Shown here in pieces: positions 1-9,793 of a stretch of 64,000 nucleotides of DNA (position 1 is its first letter; each line of letters begins with the position of its first letter). The translations under genes were made by a program, and so were the position numbers. The DNA lies in contig NZ_CP152003.1 of the NCBI RefSeq assembly GCF_038595065.1, forward strand, positions 2,770,001 through 2,834,000, written 5' to 3'. This DNA comes from Sutcliffiella sp. FSL R7-0096. GTDB lineage: Bacteria > Bacillota > Bacilli > Bacillales > Bacillaceae_I. Under the pieces are notes generated by a model. That model saw only the letters and a program-made list of their open reading frames with translations. It did no database searches and was not told the origin of the DNA.

Positions 1-46
1 CCTTATAATCTTCCAAACTTTTGTTTCCGCAAAACTTTATCTTCAT
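1..46 (-). CDS. trpF: phosphoribosylanthranilate isomerase, N-terminus only
   Basis: Only the first 15 codons lie in the window (the gene runs off the left edge). They read MKIKFCGNKSLEDYK, which fits the conserved TrpF start (K-I/F-C-G). The ATG at 46-44 begins one base after the TAA of trpC, as expected for the next gene of a trp operon. TrpF converts phosphoribosylanthranilate to CdRP in tryptophan synthesis. Confidence 0.85.
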   Translation of the reverse strand, partial: MKIKFCGNKSLEDYK

Positions 47-47
47 T

Positions 48-812
48 TTAGACATGTTCAAGTTCTCCAAAGAGTCTTCTTACCCCTGTACCAGGTGTTC
101 GATCTTTCATGAACGCTTCCCCTACCAGTACGGCTTTTGCCCCAAATTCTTTTACTTGGCGAAGGTCCTCTGCTTTCAGGATGCCGCTTTCGCTAACGAG
201 CAAGGAAGAGCTTGGAATATGTGCGGCAAGTTCCTTAGTAGTTTGGATATCCGTTTCAAAGGTTGCGAGGTTTCTATTATTGACTCCAATGATTTTTGGA
301 GAGATTGTTTGGAGGAGTTGCGTGAGCCTCTCCAAGCTATGCACCTCCACCAGTACATCCAACCCTAGGTCTGTTGCTTGTTTATATAACTCCGCTAATT
401 TTTTATCAGACAGGATCTCAGCAATCAATAAAATCGCATCCGCTCCAATACACGCACTTTCCTCGACTTGAATCGGATCAATGATAAAGTCTTTTCTAAG
501 AACAGGCAGACTTGTAGTTTCCTTTACCATCATCAAATCATGCTTTGACCCCTTAAAATAAGTCTGATCTGTGAGTACGGAAATTGCATCCACACCAACT
601 TTTTCATATTCCGCTCCAATGTCTATTGGTGCAAAGCTTTCTTTTAAGATCCCTTTGGAAGGGGAGGCCTTCTTCATTTCAGCAATCACACCTAGTTCTC
701 GCTTCGGATTTGCCAGTGCATCGTAAAACGAAAAACGCTCTACCTTTTTCTGTGTAGGTAATGTTAAGTTTTTCACTTCTATCTTTTTCGTTTCCACAAT
801 TTTAGTTAACAT
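48..812 (-). CDS. trpC: indole-3-glycerol phosphate synthase
   Basis: 254 residues, close to the usual 250-260. It closes the indole ring from CdRP in tryptophan synthesis. The family signatures are in order: AEMKKASPSKG near residue 45 (phosphate and catalytic Lys region), LRKDFI near 105, GVNNRNL near 176, VSESGI near 206 and AVLVGEAFM near 227, all of the TIM barrel. The start overlaps the end of trpD by 11 bases, so the two are translationally coupled, and the stop is one base before trpF. Confidence 0.97.
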   Translation of the reverse strand: MLTKIVETKKIEVKNLTLPTQKKVERFSFYDALANPKRELGVIAEMKKASPSKGILKESFAPIDIGAEYEKVGVDAISVLTDQTYFKGSKHDLMMVKETTSLPVLRKDFIIDPIQVEESACIGADAILLIAEILSDKKLAELYKQATDLGLDVLVEVHSLERLTQLLQTISPKIIGVNNRNLATFETDIQTTKELAAHIPSSSLLVSESGILKAEDLRQVKEFGAKAVLVGEAFMKDRTPGTGVRRLFGELEHV

Positions 813-1827
813 GCTCGTTCACCCCTGCGTTCTTTAGTTGCTGTAGTAGTTCGTATGGTTTATTTGCCTCGATCAGTTGAACGCCAAGTTCGACACCCTT
901 ATGGATGGTTTCGGTAATTCCTGATACATAGAGAGCGGCCCCAGCATTTAAACAAACAATGTCTCGTGCACTTTCGTTGCTTTTATTTTGAAAAATCTGT
1001 TTGATAAGATGAGAACTCTGTAAGCTGTTGGATACTTGTATGTCTTCCAGTCTGCCTCGTTTGAACCCAAAGTCCTCTGGCGCTATGGAATAAGAAGAAA
1101 TTTCCCCATTTTTCACTTCCACCACATGCGTGCTTGCAGTGATGGTGATTTCATCTAATCCGTCCTCTCCGGCTACAATCAAAACATGTTCCGAACCGAG
1201 TCTATTTAATACTTCCGCCATTTTATAAGCATAATCCGCTGAAAACACCCCGATCACCTGCTTTTTACATCGAACAGGATTGGCGAGTGGTCCCAGAAGG
1301 TTGAAAATCGTCCTAAATCCAATCTCTTTTCTCGGAGCCACAGCATGCTTCATTGCCTCATGATAGATAGGAGCAAAAAGAAAGCTCATTCCATTGTCTT
1401 GAAGGTTTGCTGTTGCTTCTTCTAAAGTTTGCTGTACAGGTATTTGTAATTGCTCTAACACATCTGCACTACCACTGGAGGAGGAAACTGCCCGATTACC
1501 ATGTTTGGCCACTATTGCCCCGCCACTTGCCGCCACGATTGCAGAAGCGGTAGAAATATTGAACGTCGATGCTCCATCCCCACCGGTTCCGCATGTATCT
1601 ATTAAATAAGGGTGCTCATAAGCTATCGGCTTCATATGTCCTCGCATCGCTTTCGTGAAACCCAACATTTCCTCTGGCGTTTCGCCTCGGAATCTAAGAA
1701 TAGAAATAAAACTTGCAATCTGACTGGATGTCACTTCCCCTTTCATCATCAAATCCATCGCACTTTCTGCTTCATCCGTTGTAAGGTTTGCGCCATCTAT
1801 TAGTTTTGTTAAATAGGCTTTAAACAT
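802..1827 (-). CDS. trpD: anthranilate phosphoribosyltransferase
   Basis: Transfers phosphoribose from PRPP to anthranilate. The glycine-rich PRPP signature DTCGTGGDGASTFNIST, the KHGNRAVSS motif and RKEIGFRTIFNLLGPLANP are intact. An upstream in-frame ATG exists at 1857, but the ATG at 1827 (341 residues, MFKAYLTKL) follows an AGGGGGG ribosome site at proper spacing and matches the usual N-terminus. It overlaps the 3' end of trpE by 8 bases and trpC by 11, giving a coupled trpEDC block. Confidence 0.96.
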   Translation of the reverse strand: MFKAYLTKLIDGANLTTDEAESAMDLMMKGEVTSSQIASFISILRFRGETPEEMLGFTKAMRGHMKPIAYEHPYLIDTCGTGGDGASTFNISTASAIVAASGGAIVAKHGNRAVSSSSGSADVLEQLQIPVQQTLEEATANLQDNGMSFLFAPIYHEAMKHAVAPRKEIGFRTIFNLLGPLANPVRCKKQVIGVFSADYAYKMAEVLNRLGSEHVLIVAGEDGLDEITITASTHVVEVKNGEISSYSIAPEDFGFKRGRLEDIQVSNSLQSSHLIKQIFQNKSNESARDIVCLNAGAALYVSGITETIHKGVELGVQLIEANKPYELLQQLKNAGVNEHVN

Positions 1828-3334
1828 AGCTGCATGCCCCCCCTGTCTTTTTTGCAAAATATTTATTTGCTACCTGGATTGTTTCTATTAATGCCGAAGC
1901 TTTATTAATCGTTTCCTTGTACTCTAGTTCTGGAACGGAATCTGCTACGACTCCTGCACCAGCCTGAACATAAAAACTGTTACCACGCTTTTGGATGGTC
2001 CTTATGGTTATACAAGAATCGATATTTCCGTCAAATCCGATGTAACAAATCGCTCCTGCGTATGTGTTTCTCACTGTAGGTTCGAGCTCTTGCAGTATTT
2101 GCATCGCTCTTACCTTCGGTGCGCCTGAAACCGTTCCAGCCGGAAAAGCCGCAAGCAATGCTTCCACAGGAGTAAAGGTTGGTGCCAGCTCTCCCTTTAC
2201 GATGGAAATTAGGTGCATGACTCTTGAAAAATATACAAGTTCTTTCATCACCGGCGTATGGACAGAACCATAGGAGGCAACCCTTCCTAAATCGTTTCTC
2301 GCAAGATCTACAAGCATGTAATGTTCTGCTTGTTCTTTTTCATCTTGCATCAGATCTTGGGCTAATTTCTGGTCTGCCTCTTCTGTTTTCCCTCTTTTTC
2401 TCGTACCGGCTATCGGATGAATCTCTAACTTTCTATCTTGAATTTGTATTAATCTCTCAGGTGAACTTCCTATCAATTCCATCTCATCATATTGCAGGTA
2501 AAATAAATATGGTGATGGATTTTGCCTTCTTAAAACTCGGTATACATCAAACCCTTCTATATCTGCTTCTAACTCAAAACGTTGAGATAGAACGCATTGA
2601 AAGATATCACCTGTCTGGATATATTTTTTTATCTTTTCTACATGTTCAATAAAACGCTCTTTTGTGTAATTGGACTGAACAGGAAGTTCTTCTTTGTCAA
2701 CGTTCACTTCCACAAGTCCATCGTTCTCTTGCCGCTTTCTAATCAAAGAGACTTTGGCGAGGATCGATTGTTTAGCCTCAGTAAATCTCTTCTGCAGCTC
2801 TCTTTCATCTTCTTTTCCTTCTAGACGGATGTAATGGATAAAGTGCAATACATTTTCCTTATGATCACATACCACGATATCCTCACAATACAAAAGATTT
2901 GCTGTGTGTTCTCCGCCATAGGATGAATGCATCGGTACTTTCTCGATAGTAGGTATAAAATCATAACTTAAATAGCCAACCGCCCCACCGGTAAATCCTA
3001 TCTTTTTTTCCAACTGCTTAACTTGTAACAATCTATTGGCGTGTTGAATGACTTCATTCAAATCTTTAGATTGAAAAAGGAACTTGTCGCCATTTTCATC
3101 TCGTAATGAAATGGTGGAATTCTCAGCTGTTATTTTCATAAAAGGATTCATTCCAATAAAGGAGTACCTGGCCCATGCGGAATTGGGCTCTTTGCTTTCT
3201 AATAGATAAACCGCTTCTTTTCTAAGTGCTTGAAAAATCGAAACTGGTGTTAACGTGTCTTCAAAAAAACTTTCAATAATGGGAATGGTTTTAAATTGTT
3301 TGCTTCCATGTAGGAACTCTGCAAACTGTTGCAT
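1820..3334 (-). CDS. trpE: anthranilate synthase component I
   Basis: First committed enzyme of tryptophan synthesis, making anthranilate from chorismate with a glutaminase partner that is not encoded here (in B. subtilis PabA serves). With the start at 3334 it has 504 residues. That ATG follows GGAGGA by 6 bases; the open frame extends to 3415, but those extra 27 codons overlap the attenuator and are not likely translated. LLESK at residues 44-48 is the tryptophan feedback-binding motif, and the C-terminal chorismate-binding half has HPIAGTRKRG, DLARNDLGRV, FPAGTVSGAPK and IQAGAG-type (VQAGAGVVAD) motifs. Expression is controlled by the TRAP leader at 3398-3510. Confidence 0.97.
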   Translation of the reverse strand: MQQFAEFLHGSKQFKTIPIIESFFEDTLTPVSIFQALRKEAVYLLESKEPNSAWARYSFIGMNPFMKITAENSTISLRDENGDKFLFQSKDLNEVIQHANRLLQVKQLEKKIGFTGGAVGYLSYDFIPTIEKVPMHSSYGGEHTANLLYCEDIVVCDHKENVLHFIHYIRLEGKEDERELQKRFTEAKQSILAKVSLIRKRQENDGLVEVNVDKEELPVQSNYTKERFIEHVEKIKKYIQTGDIFQCVLSQRFELEADIEGFDVYRVLRRQNPSPYLFYLQYDEMELIGSSPERLIQIQDRKLEIHPIAGTRKRGKTEEADQKLAQDLMQDEKEQAEHYMLVDLARNDLGRVASYGSVHTPVMKELVYFSRVMHLISIVKGELAPTFTPVEALLAAFPAGTVSGAPKVRAMQILQELEPTVRNTYAGAICYIGFDGNIDSCITIRTIQKRGNSFYVQAGAGVVADSVPELEYKETINKASALIETIQVANKYFAKKTGGACSYV

Positions 3335-3397
3335 TGGATCTCCTCCATTTTCAAGAAATGGAGAATGAGTGTTGTAACGAGGTGTTACAGAATGAGG

Positions 3398-3437
3398 AAA
3401 AAAACAAAAACCCAAAGACAGAGGGGGAGTCTTTGGG
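3398..3437 (-). terminator. trp attenuator terminator
   Basis: On the minus strand CCCAAAGAC (3437-3429) pairs perfectly with GTCTTTGGG (3419-3411) around a C-rich 9-base loop, followed by a U-rich run interrupted by one G (3410-3398). It sits between the TRAP triplets and the trpE start. GACTC in its 5' arm (3431-3427) can instead pair with GAGTC in the TRAP region (3479-3475), a possible antiterminator contact. Confidence 0.9.
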
Positions 3438-3456
3438 TAGATATATAGAATACATT

Positions 3457-3510
3457 CTAACCTCAGCTAATCTCGACTCATTCTCAGCTATTCTCTTCTC
3501 AACTCGGCTC
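3457..3510 (-). promoter_or_regulatory. TRAP-binding site, 11 NAG triplets
   Basis: Minus-strand RNA has eleven GAG/UAG triplets beginning at + coordinates 3510, 3505, 3500, 3495, 3490, 3485, 3479, 3474, 3469, 3464 and 3459. Eight are GAG and three UAG. All steps are 5 bases (triplet plus 2-base spacer) except one of 6 between the sixth and seventh. This is the canonical target of the 11-subunit TRAP ring; bound TRAP blocks the antiterminator so that the terminator forms when tryptophan is plentiful. The TRAP gene (mtrB) is in this window. Confidence 0.95.
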
Positions 3511-3607
3511 ATATAAAGTTATTGATAAGATGGTAAAACTACTTGGCTCTTTAGCCCTCAACTTAATTCTCTAAACTAATCTCTAAACTGTTTTATTACT
3601 TGTAAGT

Positions 3608-3637
3608 ACTATATGATAGAAGATTGCTAATTGTCAA
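3608..3637 (-). promoter_or_regulatory. trp operon promoter (sigma-A type)
   Basis: TTGACA at 3637-3632 and TATAGT at 3613-3608 with an 18-base spacer, reading to the left. The -35 lies inside the last codons of aroH, so trp has an internal promoter in the aro supraoperon. The transcript would begin near 3600, leaving a leader of about 265 bases with a small GGCT/AGCC hairpin before the TRAP triplets. Confidence 0.75.
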
Positions 3638-4007
3638 CCGATAATGTTTTTGCAAGGTCTGGTCGCAGGCTTACCGCTTCATGCAGATAAATATGGTGAA
3701 TGTCTTTTTGCGGCACTTCCGTGTTTACTGTCATCATGACCCTGATACAGGAAGGCAGTGAGTTGGGTACAGCTATTTCCTTCGTGCACATGACCGGAAC
3801 ATAATCCCATCCCTCAAGGTTACGTAGCGCCTTGGCAGGGAAACATGCCGTGATATCTGCCGTTACGGAGATTAACACTTGCGCTACGTCTTCTGCCACA
3901 ATGTTGTTCGCTTCGATCATGTTTTGTAGCAATTCTTCTGTTTTACAGATAATTTCTTTTTCTGCATTCTCCTCTATGGTCGTTGCGCCTCTTACACCAC
4001 GAATCAC
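3627..4007 (-). CDS. aroH: chorismate mutase, AroH type
   Basis: 126 residues, the size of the trimeric monofunctional mutases. It converts chorismate to prephenate, the branch to Phe and Tyr. IRGVRGATT at the N-terminus (catalytic Arg6), FPAKALRNLEGWDYVPVMC in the middle and CIRVMMTVNT followed by IYLHEAVSLRPDL are the AroH signatures. The start is GTG behind AAAGGGGG at 6-base spacing. A MITE-like element lies between aroB and this gene, just upstream of its ribosome site. Confidence 0.96.
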   Translation of the reverse strand: MIRGVRGATTIEENAEKEIICKTEELLQNMIEANNIVAEDVAQVLISVTADITACFPAKALRNLEGWDYVPVMCTKEIAVPNSLPSCIRVMMTVNTEVPQKDIHHIYLHEAVSLRPDLAKTLSVDN

Positions 4008-4034
4008 CGAATTCCCCCTTTGAGTTTTTTAATA

Positions 4035-4202
4035 GGCTCTTTTCTAAAAAATTGTTGCTATCCACTAGTAAGATGTCGGCAGTTGGACTTTTTACTGCAT
4101 GCTTATTTTTGAATATGCACGTGGCATATTTAGTATTACAGGGAAAAGAGCACGACAATAAAGAATAAATACGTAAAAGCAACAAAGTTTACGAAAATAG
4201 CC
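4035..4202 (+). mobile_element. MITE-like element, copy 1, with perfect 8-bp target duplication
   Basis: 168 bp without coding capacity. The left end GGCTCTTTTCTAAAAAATTG and the inverted right end GGCTATTTTCGTAAACTTTG continue to GTTGCT and match at 20 of 25 positions. It is flanked by TTTTAATA at 4027-4034 and 4203-4210, a perfect 8-bp direct repeat. The right copy includes the last codons and TAA of aroB. Similar elements are at 12407-12591, 16482-16644 and 21661-21871. No transposase is in the window, so movement would be in trans. Confidence 0.85.
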
Positions 4203-4204
4203 TT

Positions 4205-5299
4205 TTAATAAAATTCTTGTAAAGTTTCTAGTATAAGCTCATCTGGTACGGAACGCAGTTCAACTTTTCCAACTGACTGTATCAATACCATATGTATATG
4301 ACTGTTCTGAGTTTTTTTGTCTTTCTTCATCCAAGTTAACAGTTCCTGAGGGGAAACGGGTGGTTGGATCTTTATTGGAAAGCCATAACGTTTCCAAGTT
4401 TCTGACAAGCTTTTGCTTAACTGTAGCTCTGGATTCAGCTTTTCACTTAACCTTGTGGCAAAAAGCATCCCCAGTGCCACCCCGTCACCGTGCGTGATTT
4501 TTCCATATCCATAGGCTGCCTCAAGTGCATGACCTAATGTATGGCCAAAATTCAAAATCGCCCGCAAACCTGTTTCTTTTTCGTCATTTGACACGACTTC
4601 CGCTTTGATTTTAATCCCGTTTTCCAGGCAAACAAGCAGTCGGTCTTCTGTGAGGTCGTTCAGATGATATATATTGCTAGTAATCCATTGATGAAAATCT
4701 CTGTCCCAGATAAGGGCGTGCTTGACCACTTCCGCAAAGCCCGAGCGCATCTCTTTCTCAGGCAAACTCTTTAAGAAATTCACATCATAAATGACCGCTT
4801 CTGGTTGATAGAAGGATCCAATCATATTTTTTCCCAGAGGATGATTGATAGCAACCTTTCCTCCCACTGCACTGTCATGTGCTAGGAGTGTAGTGGGAAC
4901 TTGAATGAACTTGATTCCCCTCATAAAAGTAGAGGCAACAAATCCAGCAATGTCTCCTACCACCCCACCGCCTAGAGCAATAATGACAGAATGGCGATCC
5001 AAGTCATTTTCAAGCGCATATGTTTGAATGGCATGATAGTTTTCAAATGACTTGGCTTCTTCACCGTTTGGAATTACAAAGGTAAGGACAGTGAAAGTTT
5101 GATCAAGACTTGCAACTATTTCTGATAGATATAAGTTTGCAACAAGGTCATCTGTCACAACCAACACTTTGCTTGGTTTCTTTTGAAAAGAACCAAGTAA
5201 TTGCGGCAGGTTTTCTATCGCCCCTTTTCCCAAAAATACGGGATACTCCTTAGAAACAGTCTGAACGGTAACATGCTTACAATTAGAATTTTGCGGCAT
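4205..5299 (-). CDS. aroB: 3-dehydroquinate synthase
   Basis: Second step of the shikimate pathway (DAHP to 3-dehydroquinate; NAD and a divalent metal). Signatures: [14 protein letters not shown], the [14 protein letters not shown] nucleotide loop, [24 protein letters not shown], and metal-site [13 protein letters not shown] plus HGDGVALGM. An ATG at 5320 is open, but the ATG at 5299 has AAAGGA at 9-base spacing and gives 364 residues, the usual length, so I chose it. The start overlaps aroC by 17 bases. The stop codon lies in the target duplication of the neighbouring MITE. Confidence 0.95.
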   Translation of the reverse strand: MPQNSNCKHVTVQTVSKEYPVFLGKGAIENLPQLLGSFQKKPSKVLVVTDDLVANLYLSEIVASLDQTFTVLTFVIPNGEEAKSFENYHAIQTYALENDLDRHSVIIALGGGVVGDIAGFVASTFMRGIKFIQVPTTLLAHDSAVGGKVAINHPLGKNMIGSFYQPEAVIYDVNFLKSLPEKEMRSGFAEVVKHALIWDRDFHQWITSNIYHLNDLTEDRLLVCLENGIKIKAEVVSNDEKETGLRAILNFGHTLGHALEAAYGYGKITHGDGVALGMLFATRLSEKLNPELQLSKSLSETWKRYGFPIKIQPPVSPQELLTWMKKDKKTQNSHIHMVLIQSVGKVELRSVPDELILETLQEFY

Positions 5300-6461
5300 G
5301 ATCTCGCATCCTTTGGACATTTTCCTTGATCAGGTCCATTCTATCCTGCCCGAATTGTTCAACAATAGCTTGAGCGATTTCCCATGCGACCACTGCTTCC
5401 GCAACAACGCTTGCTGCCGGCACCGCACAGCTGTCGGAACGTTCAATGCTTGCCTGGAACGGCTCTTTTGTATCAATATCGACGCTTTGAAGCGGCTTGT
5501 AAAGGGTTGGAATAGGTTTCATGACACCTCTCACTACAATCGGCATACCAGTTGTCATACCACCTTCAAAACCTCCAAGATTATTGGATAGTCTGTAATA
5601 GCCTCTCTCTTCGCTCCAAGCAATCTCATCGTGCACTTTACTGCCCGGAAGGCTGGCTGCTTGGAAGCCAACTCCAAACTCGACTCCTTTGAAGGCATTG
5701 ATGCTCATGATGGATGCAGCAACTTTGGCGTCCAATTTGCGGTCATAATGTACATAGCTTCCTACACCTGCTGGAACACCCTCGACAATCACTTCCACTA
5801 TGCCGCCGATGGAATCCCCGTTCTCTTTAGCAGTATCAATGGCATCCATCATCGCCTGTTCCACATTTTTATCATAGCAACGAACAGGGGACGCCTCGGT
5901 TTTCACTTTAAGATCTTCAAGGTTGCTGACTTGCTGAGGATCTGCTTTCACTCCGCCAATTTCCGTAACATGCCCGGCAACCTTGATTCCAAGTTCAGCG
6001 AGGAACTTCCTAGCGACAGCTCCAGCAGCAACCCTTACGGTCGTCTCCCGCGCGGAAGAGCGCTCTAAGACATTTCTCATATCACGGTGACCATATTTAA
6101 TCGCACCGTTTAGATCTGCATGTCCAGGACGAGGTTTTGTCACCTTGCGCTTTACCTCTTCCTGATCTTCTTGTGAAAGGGGCTCGATCCCCATAATTTT
6201 CGTCCAATGCTTCCAATCATCATTCGTTACCGCCAGGGTTATGGGAGAACCTAACGTTTGACCATGACGAACCCCACTCAGAATATCTACGGTATCCTTT
6301 TCAATCTGCATTCTTCTGCCACGGCCATGTCCCTTCTGTCTTCTTGAAAGATCCTCATTAATATCCTCGACAGTCAGTGGCAGCCCGGCTGGGACACCTT
6401 CCAATATGGTTGTCAATTGCGGTCCATGCGACTCGCCAGCAGTCAAATATCTCATCGTCAT
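5283..6461 (-). CDS. aroC: chorismate synthase
   Basis: Makes chorismate from EPSP with reduced FMN (called aroF in B. subtilis). 392 residues; [14 protein letters not shown] at the N-terminus, [34 protein letters not shown] and [16 protein letters not shown] are diagnostic. The ATG at 6461 follows AAGGAGAGG; a second ATG two codons later would give the commonest family N-terminus. It heads the aroC-aroB-aroH-trp block; a repeat-filled 415-bp gap separates it from cheR. Confidence 0.97.
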   Translation of the reverse strand: MTMRYLTAGESHGPQLTTILEGVPAGLPLTVEDINEDLSRRQKGHGRGRRMQIEKDTVDILSGVRHGQTLGSPITLAVTNDDWKHWTKIMGIEPLSQEDQEEVKRKVTKPRPGHADLNGAIKYGHRDMRNVLERSSARETTVRVAAGAVARKFLAELGIKVAGHVTEIGGVKADPQQVSNLEDLKVKTEASPVRCYDKNVEQAMMDAIDTAKENGDSIGGIVEVIVEGVPAGVGSYVHYDRKLDAKVAASIMSINAFKGVEFGVGFQAASLPGSKVHDEIAWSEERGYYRLSNNLGGFEGGMTTGMPIVVRGVMKPIPTLYKPLQSVDIDTKEPFQASIERSDSCAVPAASVVAEAVVAWEIAQAIVEQFGQDRMDLIKENVQRMRDHAAKF

Positions 6462-6616
6462 CAGCCTCTCCTTTATCTCTTTAAAGCTTTTAAGCGTGTA
6501 AGTAAAATTAATTATGTAATACTATATCATAAGTGTAGCGGATTGTTCTAGTAAAAAAAAGCAGGTTGTGGGGGAACTTTCTAAGGGGAGTTGACGGCCG
6601 CGGAAATGAGGAATGA

Positions 6617-6876
6617 TAAAACCCCCTGTTTCCAGGGGATTTTAGACTGTTGACAAACTATAAACTAGTTAGGTTATCTGTTGGAAGAGTTGATCTCCGT
6701 TGCAGGAGCTTCGCTTTCCGCGGGCAGTCCGGAAGCCTCCTCGGGCTACGCCCTGCGGGGTCTTCCATGTCCTTTCCTCCCGCAGGAGTCTTCGCTCCTT
6801 CCACTGCGATCCACTGAGAATTTCATTATTTTAAGCTTTGTCTACACACTGAAATCCCCTGTTTCCAGGGGATTTC
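6617..6876. repeat. GC-rich Bacillus-type repeat framed by twin palindromes
   Basis: The 415-bp aroC-cheR gap holds no gene. Its core (about 6689-6820) is a GC-rich repeat with segments such as GCTTCGCTTTCCGCGGGC and CCCGCAGGAGTCTTCGCTCC, related to the copies at 21344-21650 and 22991-23124. It is framed by two similar palindromes, 6617-6644 and 6851-6876, the latter a perfect 11-bp stem with loop TTTC directly after the cheR stop. Next to each is a TGTnGACAAA-like sequence in opposite orientation, so the ends form an inverted repeat of about 40 bp. The palindromes may also act as weak terminators. Confidence 0.7.
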
Positions 6877-7659
<783 letters not shown>

Positions 7660-7757
7660 CTACTTTCTCTCTATATCTATACTTTAAGTATAGCTGATTT
7701 GGGGTGGGAGAGGAGAAAGATTTTTCTCACTTTTTACTTGGACGGTCGATTTGTAGA

Positions 7758-8112
7758 TTCTACCACTTCACCTGCTGGTTCTCCCATTTAACGGGGTACT
7801 TCTACATTTCCCAGCTCCCCTTCTACATTTCCCGACCTCACTTCTACCACTTCACTCCCATGTTCTACAACTTCGCACTCCAGCTACCCCAATTTTAAAT
7901 TAGGTAATCACATGTTTTGGCACTCTTCATTAAAGTAAAGTACCGATCTATATTCGTTCATTCTAACGTTCAACTATCCACTTCTACCTCTCAGAGGGGT
8001 ACTTCTACATTTCCCAGCTCCCCTTCTACATTTCCCGACCTCACTTCTACCACTTAACTCCCATGTTCTACAACTTCGCACTCCAGCTACCCCATTTAAA
8101 ATTAGGTAATCA
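7758..8112. repeat. 21-bp-period array, duplicated as a block
   Basis: The 570-bp cheR-ndk gap has no gene. From 7758 to 7883 six units start every 21 bases exactly (7758, 7779, 7800, 7821, 7842, 7863), typically TTCTAC-A-TTC followed by a variable tail. A second array of five units (7982, 8003, 8024, 8045, 8066) repeats the same unit order; 7793-7910 and 7996-8112 are almost identical, including an AT-rich end after CTACCCC. The 85 bp between them are unrelated. Open frames over this region are heptad artefacts of the 21-base period. Confidence 0.9.
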
Positions 8113-8152
8113 GACAAGATCATTTCCCCCTCGCACCAACCTCCAAAACAAA

Positions 8153-8195
8153 CAAAAAAGCACCTCTCTCAAATCATTTCATTTGAGAAAGGTGC
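8153..8195 (-). terminator. ndk terminator
   Basis: Minus-strand stem GCACCTTTCTCAAAT (8195-8181) pairs with ATTTGAGAGAGGTGC (8174-8160) around a 6-base loop, followed by TTTTTTG. It lies 35 bp beyond the ndk stop. Confidence 0.9.
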
Positions 8196-8229
8196 CTCAG
8201 ACCAGATAAAGCGTTTTCAATTCGTCGTA

Positions 8230-8676
8230 TTAGTAAATCCAGTTGTCCACATCTCTTTTGTACTCAACAAGGCCTTCACCTTTGAAGAATAGACCGATTT
8301 CGCGCTCAGCGCTCTCAGAGGAGTCAGATCCGTGGATGATGTTCTTTCCAACGATTACACCGTACTCTCCGCGGATTGTTCCAGGAGCTGCATCTTTAGG
8401 GTTTGTTGCACCCATCATGTGGCGCGCGGTAGCGATTACATTTTCGCCTTGCCAAACCATTGCGAATACCGGTCCAGATGTGATGAAGTCTACTAGCTCT
8501 CCGAAGAAAGGACGCTCTTTATGTTCACCGTAGTGCTCTTCTGCCAATTCAGTTGGAATTTGCATTAATTTAGCACCTACAAGTTGGAAACCTTTTTTTT
8601 CAAAACGAGAAACGATTTCACCAACAAGGTTACGTTGTACGCCATCAGGCTTTACCATCAAAAATGTTTTTTCCAT
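8230..8676 (-). CDS. ndk: nucleoside diphosphate kinase
   Basis: Balances nucleoside triphosphate pools by transferring the gamma phosphate through a phospho-histidine. 148 residues, with [15 protein letters not shown] at the N-terminus, the [12 protein letters not shown] loop and the active-site [16 protein letters not shown] (His near 115). GGAG precedes the ATG by about 9 bases. A clear terminator follows. Confidence 0.98.
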   Translation of the reverse strand: MEKTFLMVKPDGVQRNLVGEIVSRFEKKGFQLVGAKLMQIPTELAEEHYGEHKERPFFGELVDFITSGPVFAMVWQGENVIATARHMMGATNPKDAAPGTIRGEYGVIVGKNIIHGSDSSESAEREIGLFFKGEGLVEYKRDVDNWIY

Positions 8677-8812
8677 AATAATTTCTCCACCCCATTACGA
8701 TTATGTAAGGTTAGATAAACCCTAACCTACCAAAATATATCACGGTTTTTACAGTTTCGCAACAGAAGATGGAGAATTATCGTAATATTTTACAAAGTTC
8801 ATGAAATGGAGC

Positions 8813-9775
8813 CTAATATTTACGTTTACCTATATACTTTGCCACATTGTTGAAGGACCGTTTTGCAATCCCGTTTGGAAGTTTCTCTAACTCCTTGAAA
8901 GCCTTCTCCAGATAACGATCACTTAATGCAAAGGAGCGGTCAATGGAGTCAGACTTATTGATTAGGTCAATGATTTCTTTTATATCGTCCGCGTCGCTCT
9001 GCTCGTGAATTCGCCTGATCTTCTCATTTAATTCCGGTTTTTCCATCGCATAGAGGACAGGTAATGTGATATTGCCTTGCAGAAGATCGCTTCCGGCAGG
9101 CTTTCCGAGCTGTTCTTCGGTGGAAGTGAAGTCTAATATATCGTCCGTAATCTGAAAGGACATACCGACATAATAACCAAACCAGTAAAGGCTTTGATGA
9201 ACAGAAGCGGGAACTTCGGCAGTGATGGCCCCCAATTGACAACTGACTGCAATTAAAATGGCTGTCTTCCTTTTGATTCTTCTCAGGTAAGTCCGAAGGT
9301 TTTGACCATAATTGTATTTATCACGTATCTGTTCGATTTCGCCTTTACAAAGCTCTACCAAGGTATTGGAGAGAATGCGGTGCGCCTCGATGTCATCCAC
9401 CTTTGTCATCATTTCAAGCGATCTGGCAAAAATATAATCTCCCGTATACATGGCGATACGGTTATCCCACTTTGCTTTGATCGTGGCTTTACCACGCCTT
9501 AATTCGGCGTCATCAATGACATCGTCATGAACAAGAGAGGCCATATGCATGAGTTCGAGTGCCACAGCCACATTTTTGACATTGTGTATATCGTAGGTTC
9601 CAAGTTTGGCCGCCAACAGCACAAAGACAGGGCGAATTCTTTTTCCGCCTGCCTGTAGCAAATGCAAAGAAGCCTCTTGAAGCAGAGCACGTTCCGTCTG
9701 AATAGTGGCTTCTAGTTCATCTTCAATTATTTGTAAATCATTATTTAAAAAGGAATACATCATCTTTAATTTCAT
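8813..9775 (-). CDS. hepT: heptaprenyl diphosphate synthase, catalytic subunit
   Basis: Catalytic subunit of the two-part enzyme that builds the C35 side chain of menaquinone-7. 320 residues from the ATG at 9775, which has AAAGGTG at 6 bases (a GTG three codons earlier overlaps that site and is unlikely). The first aspartate-rich motif is HDDVIDDAELRRG, the second FQITDDILDFTS; GGKRIRPVF is also present. It lies 18 bases after menG and pairs with hepS two genes upstream. Confidence 0.97.
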   Translation of the reverse strand: MKLKMMYSFLNNDLQIIEDELEATIQTERALLQEASLHLLQAGGKRIRPVFVLLAAKLGTYDIHNVKNVAVALELMHMASLVHDDVIDDAELRRGKATIKAKWDNRIAMYTGDYIFARSLEMMTKVDDIEAHRILSNTLVELCKGEIEQIRDKYNYGQNLRTYLRRIKRKTAILIAVSCQLGAITAEVPASVHQSLYWFGYYVGMSFQITDDILDFTSTEEQLGKPAGSDLLQGNITLPVLYAMEKPELNEKIRRIHEQSDADDIKEIIDLINKSDSIDRSFALSDRYLEKAFKELEKLPNGIAKRSFNNVAKYIGKRKY

Positions 9776-9793
9776 GTAGGTCACCTTTACAAA

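Noticed and set aside
3335-3415. Longer N-terminus for trpE
   Set aside because: It would translate through the region just after the attenuator without a ribosome site, while GGAGGA precedes the ATG at 3334.
7704-7898. Plus-strand open frame with FYHFxxx repeats
   Set aside because: Same artefact of a 21-base period; no ribosome site and no continuation in the duplicated block.
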